Assembly (NCBI GenBank): GCA_018058425.1
Contig: JAGOZX010000007.1
Coordinates: 1-62,849 of the forward strand
Source: Sebaldella sp.
GTDB lineage: Bacteria > Fusobacteriota > Fusobacteriia > Fusobacteriales > Leptotrichiaceae
Length of the DNA: 62,849 nucleotides
Direction: 5' to 3'
This document shows, one piece after another, positions 55,854 through 62,849 of this stretch (within the stretch, counting starts at the first letter, position 1; each line of letters opens with the position of its first letter). Position numbers and translations under genes: made by a program. The notes below the pieces were generated by a model, which saw nothing but the letters and a program-made list of their open reading frames with translations, searched no databases and had not been told where the DNA came from.

Positions 55854-56843
55854 ATGGTAAGATTTGGTATAGTAGGAACAAATTGGATTACAGAAAAATT
55901 AATTAATGCAGGAAGTATGTGTGAAGATTTTCAGTTAAATGCAGTTTATTCAAGAACAGAGGAAAAGGGAAGAGAGTTTGCTGAAAAGTATAAAGTGGAA
56001 AATATATACACAGATCTCTTAGAAATGGCCAAAAGCGGTATGATAGATGCTGTATATATAGCATCACCAAATTCTTTTCATTATGAGCAGTCAAAGTTAT
56101 TTTTAGAGAATAAAATAGCAGTTTTATGTGAAAAGCCATTAAGTTCAAATTCTTTTGAAACAAATGATTTGATAAAAACCGCAAAAGAAAATAATACTTT
56201 ATTGATGGAAGCTATGAAAATTCCACATGTACCTAATTATAGATCAGTGTTTGAAAACTTATATAAAATTGGGAAAGTAAGAAGGTTTATTGGTTCCTAT
56301 TGTCAATATTCATCAAGATATGATAAGTATAAGACTGGTGAATATACAAATACTTTTGATCCAAAATTTTCTAATGGTTCATTATTAGATATAGGAGTAT
56401 ATCCACTGTATGCTATAGTGTCAATGTTTGGAAGACCAAATAATATAAAGGCTAGCGGGGTTTTATTAGAGAGTGGAGTAGACGGAGAAGGAAGTATGAT
56501 TTTAGAATATAATGATATGCAGGCAAATGTGATATTTTCTAAAATAACTGACTCATATAATCCTAGTGAAATCCAAGGTGAGCAAGGATCAATATTAATT
56601 AATCATATTTCAGAGATAAGAGAAGCTAAGATAATTTATAGAGATGGGACAGAAGAGATATTATCAGAAGTACAAGAGGATAATACAATGTATTATGAGC
56701 TAAGCCATTTTATAGATTTATGTAAGGCCGGTGAGGTAGAATCACCAGTTAATAATTTCGAATTAACTAAAATAGTGTCAGAATTAATGGAGTCTGCTAG
56801 AAAAGAAATGGGTGTAGTTTATCCTGCGGATAGTAAGTATTAG
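55854..56843 (+). CDS. Gfo/Idh/MocA-family oxidoreductase
   Basis: A 329-residue NAD(P)-dependent dehydrogenase. The Rossmann domain begins MVRFGIVGTNWITEKLI, with IASPNSFHYEQ and the family signature CEKPLS, followed by a beta-sheet C-terminal domain. Substrates in this family are sugars, inositols or related polyols, and cannot be assigned here. It starts 22 nt after the efflux permease gene behind GAGGTG, so it may be co-transcribed, and a terminator follows. Confidence 0.85.
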   Translation: MVRFGIVGTNWITEKLINAGSMCEDFQLNAVYSRTEEKGREFAEKYKVENIYTDLLEMAKSGMIDAVYIASPNSFHYEQSKLFLENKIAVLCEKPLSSNSFETNDLIKTAKENNTLLMEAMKIPHVPNYRSVFENLYKIGKVRRFIGSYCQYSSRYDKYKTGEYTNTFDPKFSNGSLLDIGVYPLYAIVSMFGRPNNIKASGVLLESGVDGEGSMILEYNDMQANVIFSKITDSYNPSEIQGEQGSILINHISEIREAKIIYRDGTEEILSEVQEDNTMYYELSHFIDLCKAGEVESPVNNFELTKIVSELMESARKEMGVVYPADSKY

Positions 56844-56869
56844 AGGGGTATAAATTATAATTGTAAAAT

Positions 56870-56915
56870 AAAAATGGAGATTTATCTTTAAATGTAAAGA
56901 GATCTCCATTTTATT
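56870..56915 (+). terminator. Terminator after the oxidoreductase gene
   Basis: AAAATGGAGAT (56871-56881) and ATCTCCATTTT (56902-56912) are perfectly complementary, and the inner bases also pair. Confidence 0.75.
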
Positions 56916-56955
56916 TTGTATTTTGAAACTGTAAGGGAAAATAAAGCCCCACAAT

Positions 56956-56990
56956 CTGTCATCCTGAGGAACGTAGAGACGTGAGGAGCT
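56956..56990 (+). repeat. Solitary, diverged REPIN-like arm D
   Basis: CTGTCATCCTGAGGAA, then CGTA, then GAGACGTGAGGAGCT resembles the arms at 22633-23168. The inner pairing is partly lost (ATCCT against AGGAG). Confidence 0.5.
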
Positions 56991-57045
56991 AAACCGTTTA
57001 AAATAATTCTAATTGCCAAAAATATTCCCATTAATTTTAGTGATT

Positions 57046-57741
57046 TTAAGTAAAAATCTTCATAACAAGAGAATACACCATTGGAATAAATAAAGCAGGA
57101 AGCATATTTGCAATTTTTATTTCTTTTTTAAATAAAATATTAATTCCAATTCCCATTATCATAATACCTCCAAGATAATCAATTTCTTGAAGACTTGCTT
57201 CATTTAGAATAAATTTAAGCTGAGTAGCAAATAGAAAAAAAAGTCCTTCATAAATAAAGACTGCAAAAGCTGAAAATAAAACACCTATACCATATATAGA
57301 ACCAAAAATAATAGCACTTACACCATCAAGTATAGATTTTACAATTAAAATATTATTATCATTTGAAATTCCACTTTTTATAGAACCAACAATAGCCATA
57401 GCTCCAACACAATAAAGAATAGTAGTAATAACAAATCCTTTTCCAAAGTTACTTTCTTGATTTTTTATAAATTTTCTTTCTAAAAATTTACTAAATTTAG
57501 TAATTTTATGATCTATATCTATAAAATTACCTATAATTGCACCAACTATTAAGAAAACAAGAACCTTAATGTCAGCTTTGGAACTTAAAGTAGATTTTAT
57601 GCCAATTACAATAATAAATAATCCAACACAATTCATAATAAGGTCATTTAACTTTTTTTTAAATTTATGACCCATAAATATGCCAATAAGACTTCCTATT
57701 ATAATGGCAAAAAGATTTATTACAACTCCTATTTTAATCAC
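57046..57741 (-). CDS. DUF554 membrane protein
   Basis: A 231-residue protein with about seven hydrophobic segments, of the DUF554 family: INLFAIIIGSLIGIFMGHKF near the start, GAMAIVGSIKSGISND and KSILDGVSAIIFGS in the middle. It is a possible transporter of unknown substrate. The annotated start GTG 57741 shares its G with the AAGGAG site, leaving no spacing. An in-frame ATA at 57732 would have 8 nt spacing and give a product starting at IGVVINLF, so the true start is uncertain. Confidence 0.8.
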   Translation of the reverse strand: MIKIGVVINLFAIIIGSLIGIFMGHKFKKKLNDLIMNCVGLFIIVIGIKSTLSSKADIKVLVFLIVGAIIGNFIDIDHKITKFSKFLERKFIKNQESNFGKGFVITTILYCVGAMAIVGSIKSGISNDNNILIVKSILDGVSAIIFGSIYGIGVLFSAFAVFIYEGLFFLFATQLKFILNEASLQEIDYLGGIMIMGIGINILFKKEIKIANMLPALFIPMVYSLVMKIFT

Positions 57742-57963
57742 TCCTTCTTATTAATTAAATCAAGCCATAAAGCTTATAAAATTGATTATATATATAAATT
57801 TTATAAATTCAAAGACTAAAGTATTTCTCTTACAATTATGAACTATATTATAGCACAAGCAATAGAAAAGAATAAATATTTGTAATATATACTAATTATA
57901 AGTTATTGAAATAAAAGAAAATGTGAAAAATCTTTAAGATGGTAGCATATTTAAGGGAATTAG

Positions 57964-57972
57964 TGTTATAAT
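57964..57972 (+). promoter_or_regulatory. Extended -10 promoter of the FAH-family gene
   Basis: TGTTATAAT, identical to the hpt extended -10, lies 27 bp before the ATG. No good -35 is seen. Confidence 0.4.
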
Positions 57973-57998
57973 ATAAAAAACTATTTAGAGGTGATTAT

Positions 57999-58880
57999 AT
58001 GAAATTTATAACATTTATTATTGAAGATGACGAGAAAATAGGGATAATTTCAAAAGATGGAAATAAAGTAATAGATATAAATGAGATTTTAGAAGAAGAT
58101 TTTTATGATATGATTGAATTTATATGGGAAAATGAGAAATATATAGATGAATTAGTAAAAGTATATGAAAAAGGCGAAATTAGCCACTATGACTTCGCAG
58201 ATGTATTAATAGTAGCACCAATCCCAAGACCTGTAAAAGATGTTCTGTGTGTGGGTTTAAATTACTCTGATCATATAAAAGAGTCTCAAAGTGTACAAGA
58301 TCCAAATAAAAAAATAGATGACCCAGTATTTTTTACAAAAAGAGTAATAAATGCAATTGGCCCAAATGAAATAATACAAAAACATGATGGAATCACAAAA
58401 GAGATTGATTATGAGTCTGAATTGGGAGTAGTAGTAGGAAAAGAAGCTATAAATTTAAGTGAAGATAATGCAGAAGAATACATATTTGGATATACTATAG
58501 TAAATGATATTTCAGCTAGAGACTTACAAAGAAAGCATAATCAATGGTTTAAAGGAAAAGGGCTAGATAGCCATACTTCTATAGGGCCTTGTATAGTCTA
58601 TAAAAAATATATGAGCCTGCCTATTGAATTAAATATTTCTTCAAAAGTAAATGGAGAAGTTAGACAAAATTCAAATACTAGAAATTTAATATTTAGTATT
58701 CCATTTTTAATGAAAGAACTATCTAAAGGTATGACATTGGTACCAGGTGATATAATAGCTACAGGGACTCCAGCTGGTGTAGGTATAGGATTTAAACCAC
58801 CTAAGCTTTTGAAAAGCGGAGATATAATAGAATGTGAAATAGAAAATATAGGAATATTAAGAAACCAATTGGAGGATTAA
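57999..58880 (+). CDS. Fumarylacetoacetate hydrolase-family protein
   Basis: A 293-residue enzyme of the FAH superfamily. The catalytic domain (from about residue 80) has VLCVGLNYSDHIKES, metal ligands in DYESELGVVVGKEA (two Glu), YTIVNDISARDLQ and the late VPGDIIATGTPAGVGIGFKP. Family members are acylpyruvases, oxaloacetate decarboxylases or hydratases; which applies is unknown. It starts at ATG 57999 behind GAGGTG, and a secreted DKNYY protein gene follows after 3 nt. Confidence 0.85.
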   Translation: MKFITFIIEDDEKIGIISKDGNKVIDINEILEEDFYDMIEFIWENEKYIDELVKVYEKGEISHYDFADVLIVAPIPRPVKDVLCVGLNYSDHIKESQSVQDPNKKIDDPVFFTKRVINAIGPNEIIQKHDGITKEIDYESELGVVVGKEAINLSEDNAEEYIFGYTIVNDISARDLQRKHNQWFKGKGLDSHTSIGPCIVYKKYMSLPIELNISSKVNGEVRQNSNTRNLIFSIPFLMKELSKGMTLVPGDIIATGTPAGVGIGFKPPKLLKSGDIIECEIENIGILRNQLED

Positions 58881-58883
58881 CAT

Positions 58884-59474
58884 ATGAGAAGAAATTTATT
58901 AGTAATTATATTTATGCTTATAGGTATTCAGGTGTATTCATTAACACCTCTACCAAATAACTACATGGAAAAAGAAGATGGAATATATTATTTAGATCAA
59001 AAAACTCAAATAGATCAGAAAACATTTGAACTTTTACCAAGTGGACGATTTGAATATGCAAAAGATAAAAATAATGTGTACTATAAAGGTATTAAGATGC
59101 CAGGAGCAGATCCAGCAACTATTGAAGGAATGGGATTATTTGCAAAAGATAAAAATAGTGTATATTACAAAGGAAATCAGATAAAAGATGCAGATCCAAG
59201 TACTATTAAAGTTTCAGGCTTATATTCAAAAGATAAGAACAATGTTTATTTTGAAGATATTAAGATAATCGGCGTAGATAAAGAAACATTTGAAGTTTTT
59301 TCATATGACTATGAAGCAATGATACCTCAAACAGGTTATGCGTATTTTGCGAAAGATAGTAATAATGTATATTGCGGTCGGGAAATAATAGAGTCAGCAG
59401 ATTTGAAAACATTTAAGGTTACTGATTATGATGATGCAACGGATAAGAATAAAAGCTATAAGTGTGTTATTTAA
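58884..59474 (+). CDS. Secreted DKNYY-repeat protein
   Basis: A 196-residue exported protein. The signal peptide (residues 1-20, ending QVYS/LTP) is followed by repeats of the DKNYY type: YAKDKNNVYYKGIKMPGADP, FAKDKNSVYYKGNQIKDADP, YSKDKNNVYFEDIKIIGVD and FAKDSNNVYCGREI. Each unit is about 30 residues and ends in a D-x-x-T-[IF] segment. Function of the family is unknown. Its start follows GGAGG in the end of the FAH gene, so the two are probably co-expressed, although a link in function is not obvious. Confidence 0.8.
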   Translation: MRRNLLVIIFMLIGIQVYSLTPLPNNYMEKEDGIYYLDQKTQIDQKTFELLPSGRFEYAKDKNNVYYKGIKMPGADPATIEGMGLFAKDKNSVYYKGNQIKDADPSTIKVSGLYSKDKNNVYFEDIKIIGVDKETFEVFSYDYEAMIPQTGYAYFAKDSNNVYCGREIIESADLKTFKVTDYDDATDKNKSYKCVI

Positions 59475-59476
59475 AA

Positions 59477-59537
59477 ATACAGCAATTGATAGTTGTAATT
59501 TCTCGTGAGTGAGTATTACAATTAACGATTGCTGTAT
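59477..59537. terminator. Large two-step inverted repeat between convergent genes
   Basis: ATACAGCAAT (59477-59486) pairs with ATTGCTGTAT (59528-59537), and inside it AGTTGTAAT pairs with ATTACAATT around a 15-nt loop. There is no T-run. It probably serves as a bidirectional terminator or 3-prime stabiliser. Confidence 0.6.
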
Positions 59538-59571
59538 AATTTATATAGAGCTAAAATATAATTTTTAGCTT

Positions 59572-60261
59572 TTAATTTTGGTGTTCATCTTGATAATCTT
59601 CAATAAATTTCAAAACAACATCTAAATCTTTTTTCATTAGGTCACTTAAATAAATACTGTCCTTTTGTTTACCATTTTGATCCAGTAAATTTAGAGTATA
59701 TAACTTATAAGGTATGAAAAGATGCTTCCATGAAATCATAGTTACTGTGTATAATTGTAGAAGATAATCACTTAATTTATAAGTTTTTACTTTTTTATTA
59801 TTTTTAGTTAAGATGATTGAATCATCAATAATTTCTATATCAGATATGAGACTATTATAATATGCTTTACTAATTAGTATGGCAAATATTGCTGGTAATA
59901 TACCAATTAGAAGAATTAAGTACCTTTCATCAAAACTTTTCATTGGATTTTCTTTTTCAAATTGTCTTCTTAATTCAGAAGCTTTTTTATTATTTTCATC
60001 TTGAGCTTTTAGATATTTATCCTGTGCTTGCATAAGATCTTTATTACCTTTTATAAAATCAGAATATTTAATAGTTTCAGTATTTTCATCAACATATTGT
60101 TCTACCCTTTTTGAATAGTCTTCATGATTTTCTATGATCCCCATTTTTTGTGATAAAAATAAGCCACCTAAGAAGAATATTAGAAATCCAATACACCATG
60201 TAAAAAAAACTATTGAAAGTAATTCTACTATATGTGAGCCTTTACTTGTATAAAATTTCAT
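59572..60261 (-). CDS. Uncharacterised membrane protein with coiled coil
   Basis: A 229-residue protein with two membrane segments (about residues 12-37 and 117-133) separated by a charged helical region (KDLMQAQDKYLKAQDENNKK), followed by a beta-rich cytoplasmic domain (IEIIDDSIILTKNNKKVKTY) reminiscent of small PH-like membrane proteins. I do not assign a family. It is the last gene of a minus-strand group headed by the NUDIX and mgsA genes, 50 nt after its neighbour. Confidence 0.6.
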   Translation of the reverse strand: MKFYTSKGSHIVELLSIVFFTWCIGFLIFFLGGLFLSQKMGIIENHEDYSKRVEQYVDENTETIKYSDFIKGNKDLMQAQDKYLKAQDENNKKASELRRQFEKENPMKSFDERYLILLIGILPAIFAILISKAYYNSLISDIEIIDDSIILTKNNKKVKTYKLSDYLLQLYTVTMISWKHLFIPYKLYTLNLLDQNGKQKDSIYLSDLMKKDLDVVLKFIEDYQDEHQN

Positions 60262-60311
60262 TTTTTCCCTTTCTTTTTCCTTTTTATTTTTAAAATAAAC
60301 GATTATAAACT

Positions 60312-61382
60312 TTATTGAAAAGTTTCATCCTTACTTAAATTATAATAACTTGTAATTTTATTAAAAAACTTTATTTGTTCACCATATGTTTGTGGAGTTT
60401 TATTGTAATTTTCTTTACTTAAATCATTCAGAAATTTCTCCATATCACTTTTAAAAACTCCATTTTTAGATATATAGCTCTTATAAGAAGTTAAAAAATC
60501 GTTACTGATATGTTTAGTATCATAATTAAATACTGGTGTATCAGCCACTCCAAGTAATAAGTTTTCAAAATGAAACACAAGCATTTTTGAAAATTCCTTA
60601 TTTAATTCTTTATTATTTGACTTAGATATAGCATTTTCAGCGATCAGTATTCTATCAATTAATTCACTTATTGGTATAATAATTTGACTATTTGCAGCAG
60701 CAGGATGTCTTATTTCATTATCAGAATACTTTAAATAAGAAAGCATATCACTTGTTAGGTACTCACTATATGTTTGTAACCTATCATAGTTTACCGTGAA
60801 ATAGAAGTATCTATTACTATATGTCAGGCTAAGATTTCTAGTATATAAAGATTTTAAAAAATCTTTTAATTCTACATTTTCAATAGAATTATAGTTTTTT
60901 ATTAATTCAGTGTAGTCATTATTATATTTTTTAGCTTCTTCTAGAATTAAAGAACTAAATTTTTTATCAATAAGCTGTTCATCCTCAATAAATATCTCAG
61001 TAGAAAGCGGAATTGAATAATAATATTTTTCATACATCATGATCATTTCATCAGCAATATTTTTATCCACTTTTTTGATATTTAAATCAATATATTCTGA
61101 AATTACTGCAAAATCACTACTTTTTTCAAAAAGATTATTTAGGCCAATTAAAGTATCATTGGTATATTTTTTATCAGGTTGTTTAAAAAATTCTGTATTT
61201 TTAATATTAGTATTTTCAGTCTGATTAGTTTTTGCATCAATTTTTGGCTGAGTAATAGTATTTTTATCTATAACGTTTACATTTGCATTTTTTAATAAGT
61301 TATTTAAATTATCAATTTCTTGATCACTATATGAAAGTGAAGCCATTAAGATAAAGATGTTTATAAGTATAAATTTTTTCAT
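60312..61382 (-). CDS. Uncharacterised exported protein coupled to mgsA
   Basis: A 356-residue protein with a signal peptide (residues 1-19, ending LSYS/DQ), a Thr/Asn-rich linker to about residue 75 and a predominantly helical remainder. No known domain was recognised. Its ATG (61380-61382) overlaps the mgsA stop as ATGA, so it is translationally coupled to a cytoplasmic metabolic enzyme, an odd pairing. The clear signal peptide supports it being real. Possible roles at the envelope are not specified by the sequence. Confidence 0.65.
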   Translation of the reverse strand: MKKFILINIFILMASLSYSDQEIDNLNNLLKNANVNVIDKNTITQPKIDAKTNQTENTNIKNTEFFKQPDKKYTNDTLIGLNNLFEKSSDFAVISEYIDLNIKKVDKNIADEMIMMYEKYYYSIPLSTEIFIEDEQLIDKKFSSLILEEAKKYNNDYTELIKNYNSIENVELKDFLKSLYTRNLSLTYSNRYFYFTVNYDRLQTYSEYLTSDMLSYLKYSDNEIRHPAAANSQIIIPISELIDRILIAENAISKSNNKELNKEFSKMLVFHFENLLLGVADTPVFNYDTKHISNDFLTSYKSYISKNGVFKSDMEKFLNDLSKENYNKTPQTYGEQIKFFNKITSYYNLSKDETFQ

Positions 61383-61759
61383 TTTGTCTCCTCATATTTA
61401 TAACCTTGTACTATTAGTTTTGCAGTGGAAATATTTGTGGCAATTGCAATTTTATGAACATCGCATAATCTAGTTAGTGCTTGAACATCTGGTTCATGAG
61501 GCTGGCTAGTAAGTGGATCACGAAAAAACATCACAAACTCTATCTGATCTTCTGCAATCAAGGCTCCAATTTGCTGATCCCCGCCAAGTGGACCACTTTG
61601 ATATCTTTTTACTTCTAATCCTAATATTTCACTAATTAATTTTCCAGTAGTACCAGTACCAACAAGTTCGTATTTTCTGAAAAACTCTATATTTTCCTTA
61701 ACAAATTCTAATAAGTTATCCTTTTTTTTATCATGTGCTATAAGAGCTACTTTTTTCAT
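61379..61759 (-). CDS. mgsA: Methylglyoxal synthase
   Basis: MgsA converts dihydroxyacetone phosphate to methylglyoxal and phosphate, a bypass that relieves sugar-phosphate stress. The 126-residue protein has KKVALIAHDKKK, the phosphate-binding GTGTTGKLI, GPLGGDQQIGALIAE with catalytic Asp61, and DPLTSQPHEPDVQAL with His88. ATG 61759 is used: homologues start at this point and GGAG lies about 10 nt upstream. A longer reading from 61852 would add an unrelated N-terminus overlapping the NUDIX gene. Confidence 0.95.
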   Translation of the reverse strand: MKKVALIAHDKKKDNLLEFVKENIEFFRKYELVGTGTTGKLISEILGLEVKRYQSGPLGGDQQIGALIAEDQIEFVMFFRDPLTSQPHEPDVQALTRLCDVHKIAIATNISTAKLIVQGYKYEETK

Positions 61760-61794
61760 ATATCTATTACTCCTTTTGTTATTTATTTTATCTA

Positions 61795-62460
61795 TTAGAA
61801 AGTTAGCATTTTTTCTATAAAATTTAAAATTATTTGTGCTGTAAATCCCCAAATAATACCATCTTTTGTCTTATAAAGAGGAACAGTTCTGATATTATTA
61901 TCCCAAACATCATAATACATCTCTGGAAGACCTAGTTCCTTTGCAGGAAAGATAGTTTTTTTCTCATTAGTTTCAGGGTCAATAATAACAGGTGAAGATC
62001 TTAGTAATATTTCATAGTATTCTGGCTCATTATTAAAAAAATAATCAAGAGGAACTGTGAAAATCTTTGATACTTCATCAGGATTTGGAGAAAAATTACT
62101 TAGCCTACTAGTAGAAAATCCAATGAAAACTTCTACTATCATCTGAGAGGGTGCAATAAGAGTATCTAATTGCCCTAATACTTCTATAGACTCCTTTTTT
62201 ATTCCCATTTCTTCAATCGTTTCTCTAATAGAAGTATCCATCAATGAAGAATCAACACCTTTTTCAAAACTTCCACCAGGAAAAGAAACCTCTCCACCTT
62301 GTCTTATATTTTTATTTCTCTCTTGGAAAACAAAGTGAAGTTTTCCGTCGATTTCAATTATCAAAGCTAGTACAGCAGATTTTCTAATTAGTCTTTCTCC
62401 ATAAATTCCATGTTTAAAATTCATTTTATTTCTAATATTTGAAAGTTTTGCACTTGTCAT
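61795..62460 (-). CDS. NudL-like NUDIX hydrolase (CoA pyrophosphatase type)
   Basis: A 221-residue NUDIX protein. The Nudix helix is SFPGGSFEKGVDSSLMDTSI followed by RETIEEMGI. The first Glu of the general box is replaced, as in NudL-type enzymes, and the preceding QERNKNIRQGGEVSFPGG matches the extra motif of CoA pyrophosphatases. It probably cleaves CoA or its derivatives to 4-phosphopantetheine and adenosine 3,5-bisphosphate. It starts at ATG 62460 behind GGAGG and leads the minus-strand group with mgsA. Confidence 0.85.
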   Translation of the reverse strand: MTSAKLSNIRNKMNFKHGIYGERLIRKSAVLALIIEIDGKLHFVFQERNKNIRQGGEVSFPGGSFEKGVDSSLMDTSIRETIEEMGIKKESIEVLGQLDTLIAPSQMIVEVFIGFSTSRLSNFSPNPDEVSKIFTVPLDYFFNNEPEYYEILLRSSPVIIDPETNEKKTIFPAKELGLPEMYYDVWDNNIRTVPLYKTKDGIIWGFTAQIILNFIEKMLTF

Positions 62461-62681
62461 AAAATTACCTCCTATTACTTAATCAATTGAAACAGTAATT
62501 TTTAAATTATACTACTATATAATATCATTATTAGAGCAATAAAACAAGAAAATAACCAATAATAATCTCATATAAAATGCCATATGTATGTGTTTTTAGA
62601 AAAAGAAAGTTTGAGTTTTATCTAAGTAATTTGATTACACAGAAATTTCTTTATGTACTTATGTAAAAAGTTAGAAATATA

Positions 62682-62734
62682 GTAACTTGAAATTATATAA
62701 AAAACATATTGACTTTGAATTATTTTCAAGTTAC
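62682..62734. promoter_or_regulatory. Inverted repeat straddling a promoter (candidate operator)
   Basis: GTAACTTGAAA (62682-62692) and TTTCAAGTTAC (62724-62734) are perfect 11-bp inverted copies, about 42 bp centre to centre, flanking the -35 and overlapping the -10 at 62732. This suits a repressor with two spaced half-sites. Confidence 0.5.
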
Positions 62735-62737
62735 AAT
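62709..62737 (+). promoter_or_regulatory. Promoter near the right edge
   Basis: TTGACT at 62709-62714, 17 bp, TACAAT at 62732-62737. It drives either a short RNA ending at 62802 or a gene beyond the window. Confidence 0.6.
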
Positions 62738-62743
62738 ACAAGT

Positions 62744-62802
62744 GGCTAGGTTATTTAAATATAGCAGCCCAAAACTTCTGCATTCTTGCAGGAGTTTTTT
62801 TG
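62744..62802 (+). ncRNA. Candidate short RNA or terminated leader
   Basis: From the promoter start near 62744 to the terminator the transcript would be about 59 nt. An early segment, AAGTGGCT, can pair with AGCC and ACTT that precede or form the terminator arm, so two alternative folds exist. No known riboswitch class was recognised and there is no ORF. Confidence 0.35.
62772..62802 (+). terminator. Terminator at the right edge
   Basis: ACTTCTGCA (62774-62782) pairs with TGCAGGAGT (62787-62795) and is followed by T7. Confidence 0.75.
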
Positions 62803-62849
62803 TACATGAATAAAAGCTGCCAAGTCAATTTAATATTTTTTTGTCATAT

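Overview
The window looks like a stretch of a Fusobacteriota chromosome (Fusobacterium or Leptotrichiaceae type). I infer this from the very AT-rich DNA, two giant autotransporter adhesins that share a fusobacterial-style N-terminal domain and C-terminal barrel, Gram-negative export machinery beside Firmicute-like housekeeping genes, and small families such as DUF4911 and DUF3100. Genus cannot be fixed from sequence reading alone. No rRNA, tRNA, CRISPR array, prophage or intact transposase was seen.

Layout. 1-1187: a decayed zone with minus-strand coding remnants, including a frameshifted lipoprotein. 1188-9452: autotransporter 1 (2754 aa). 9823-13951: class II aldolase, a secreted tyrosine-phosphatase-like protein, CTP synthase behind a possible attenuator, and a MarR regulator. 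14237-17432: HPr (minus), then an M20 amidohydrolase with two membrane proteins (DUF3100 plus partner). 17536-22335 (minus): a five-gene operon of PASTA protein, rsgA (apparently starting at ATT), rpe, a MarR-FeoA fusion and rqcH. 22336-23358: intergenic region with two REPIN-like elements. 23359-28051: translation and RNA operon (hpt, rsmA, DUF4911, thioesterase, khpA, rimM, trmD, gamma carbonic anhydrase homologue, SPOUT methyltransferase). 28467-35174: autotransporter 2 (2235 aa). 35492-41326: glycerol/dihydroxyacetone operon (glpF-dhaKLM-glpK-glpA-like). 41917-45603: TPP riboswitch with terminator controlling a thiamine-precursor ABC transporter and a TatD-like hydrolase. 45734-52747: small coiled-coil exported protein, UbiB-like kinase (minus), DUF4253 protein, nitrilase-family amidase, L-serine dehydratase with an unusual hairpin between Shine-Dalgarno and start. 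51515-55831: TolC/MacA/MacB-type efflux operon. 55854-62460: oxidoreductase, DUF554, FAH-family enzyme, DKNYY protein, then a minus-strand group of NUDIX, methylglyoxal synthase and two uncharacterised envelope proteins. 62461-62849: a promoter, a possible operator and a short terminated transcript.

How it fits together. Several genes converge on dihydroxyacetone phosphate: Fba, GlpK plus the GlpA-like dehydrogenase, DhaKLM (which needs phospho-HPr, encoded here by ptsH) and MgsA. A second theme is ribosome biogenesis and quality control (RsgA, RimM, RsmA, TrmD, KhpA, RqcH). A third is the cell surface (autotransporters, PASTA protein, efflux, several exported small proteins). The most unusual signals are in translation starts and repeats: an ATT start for rsgA, a 13-bp hairpin that would bring a distant Shine-Dalgarno to the serine dehydratase start, and REPIN-like elements whose arms show compensatory base changes.
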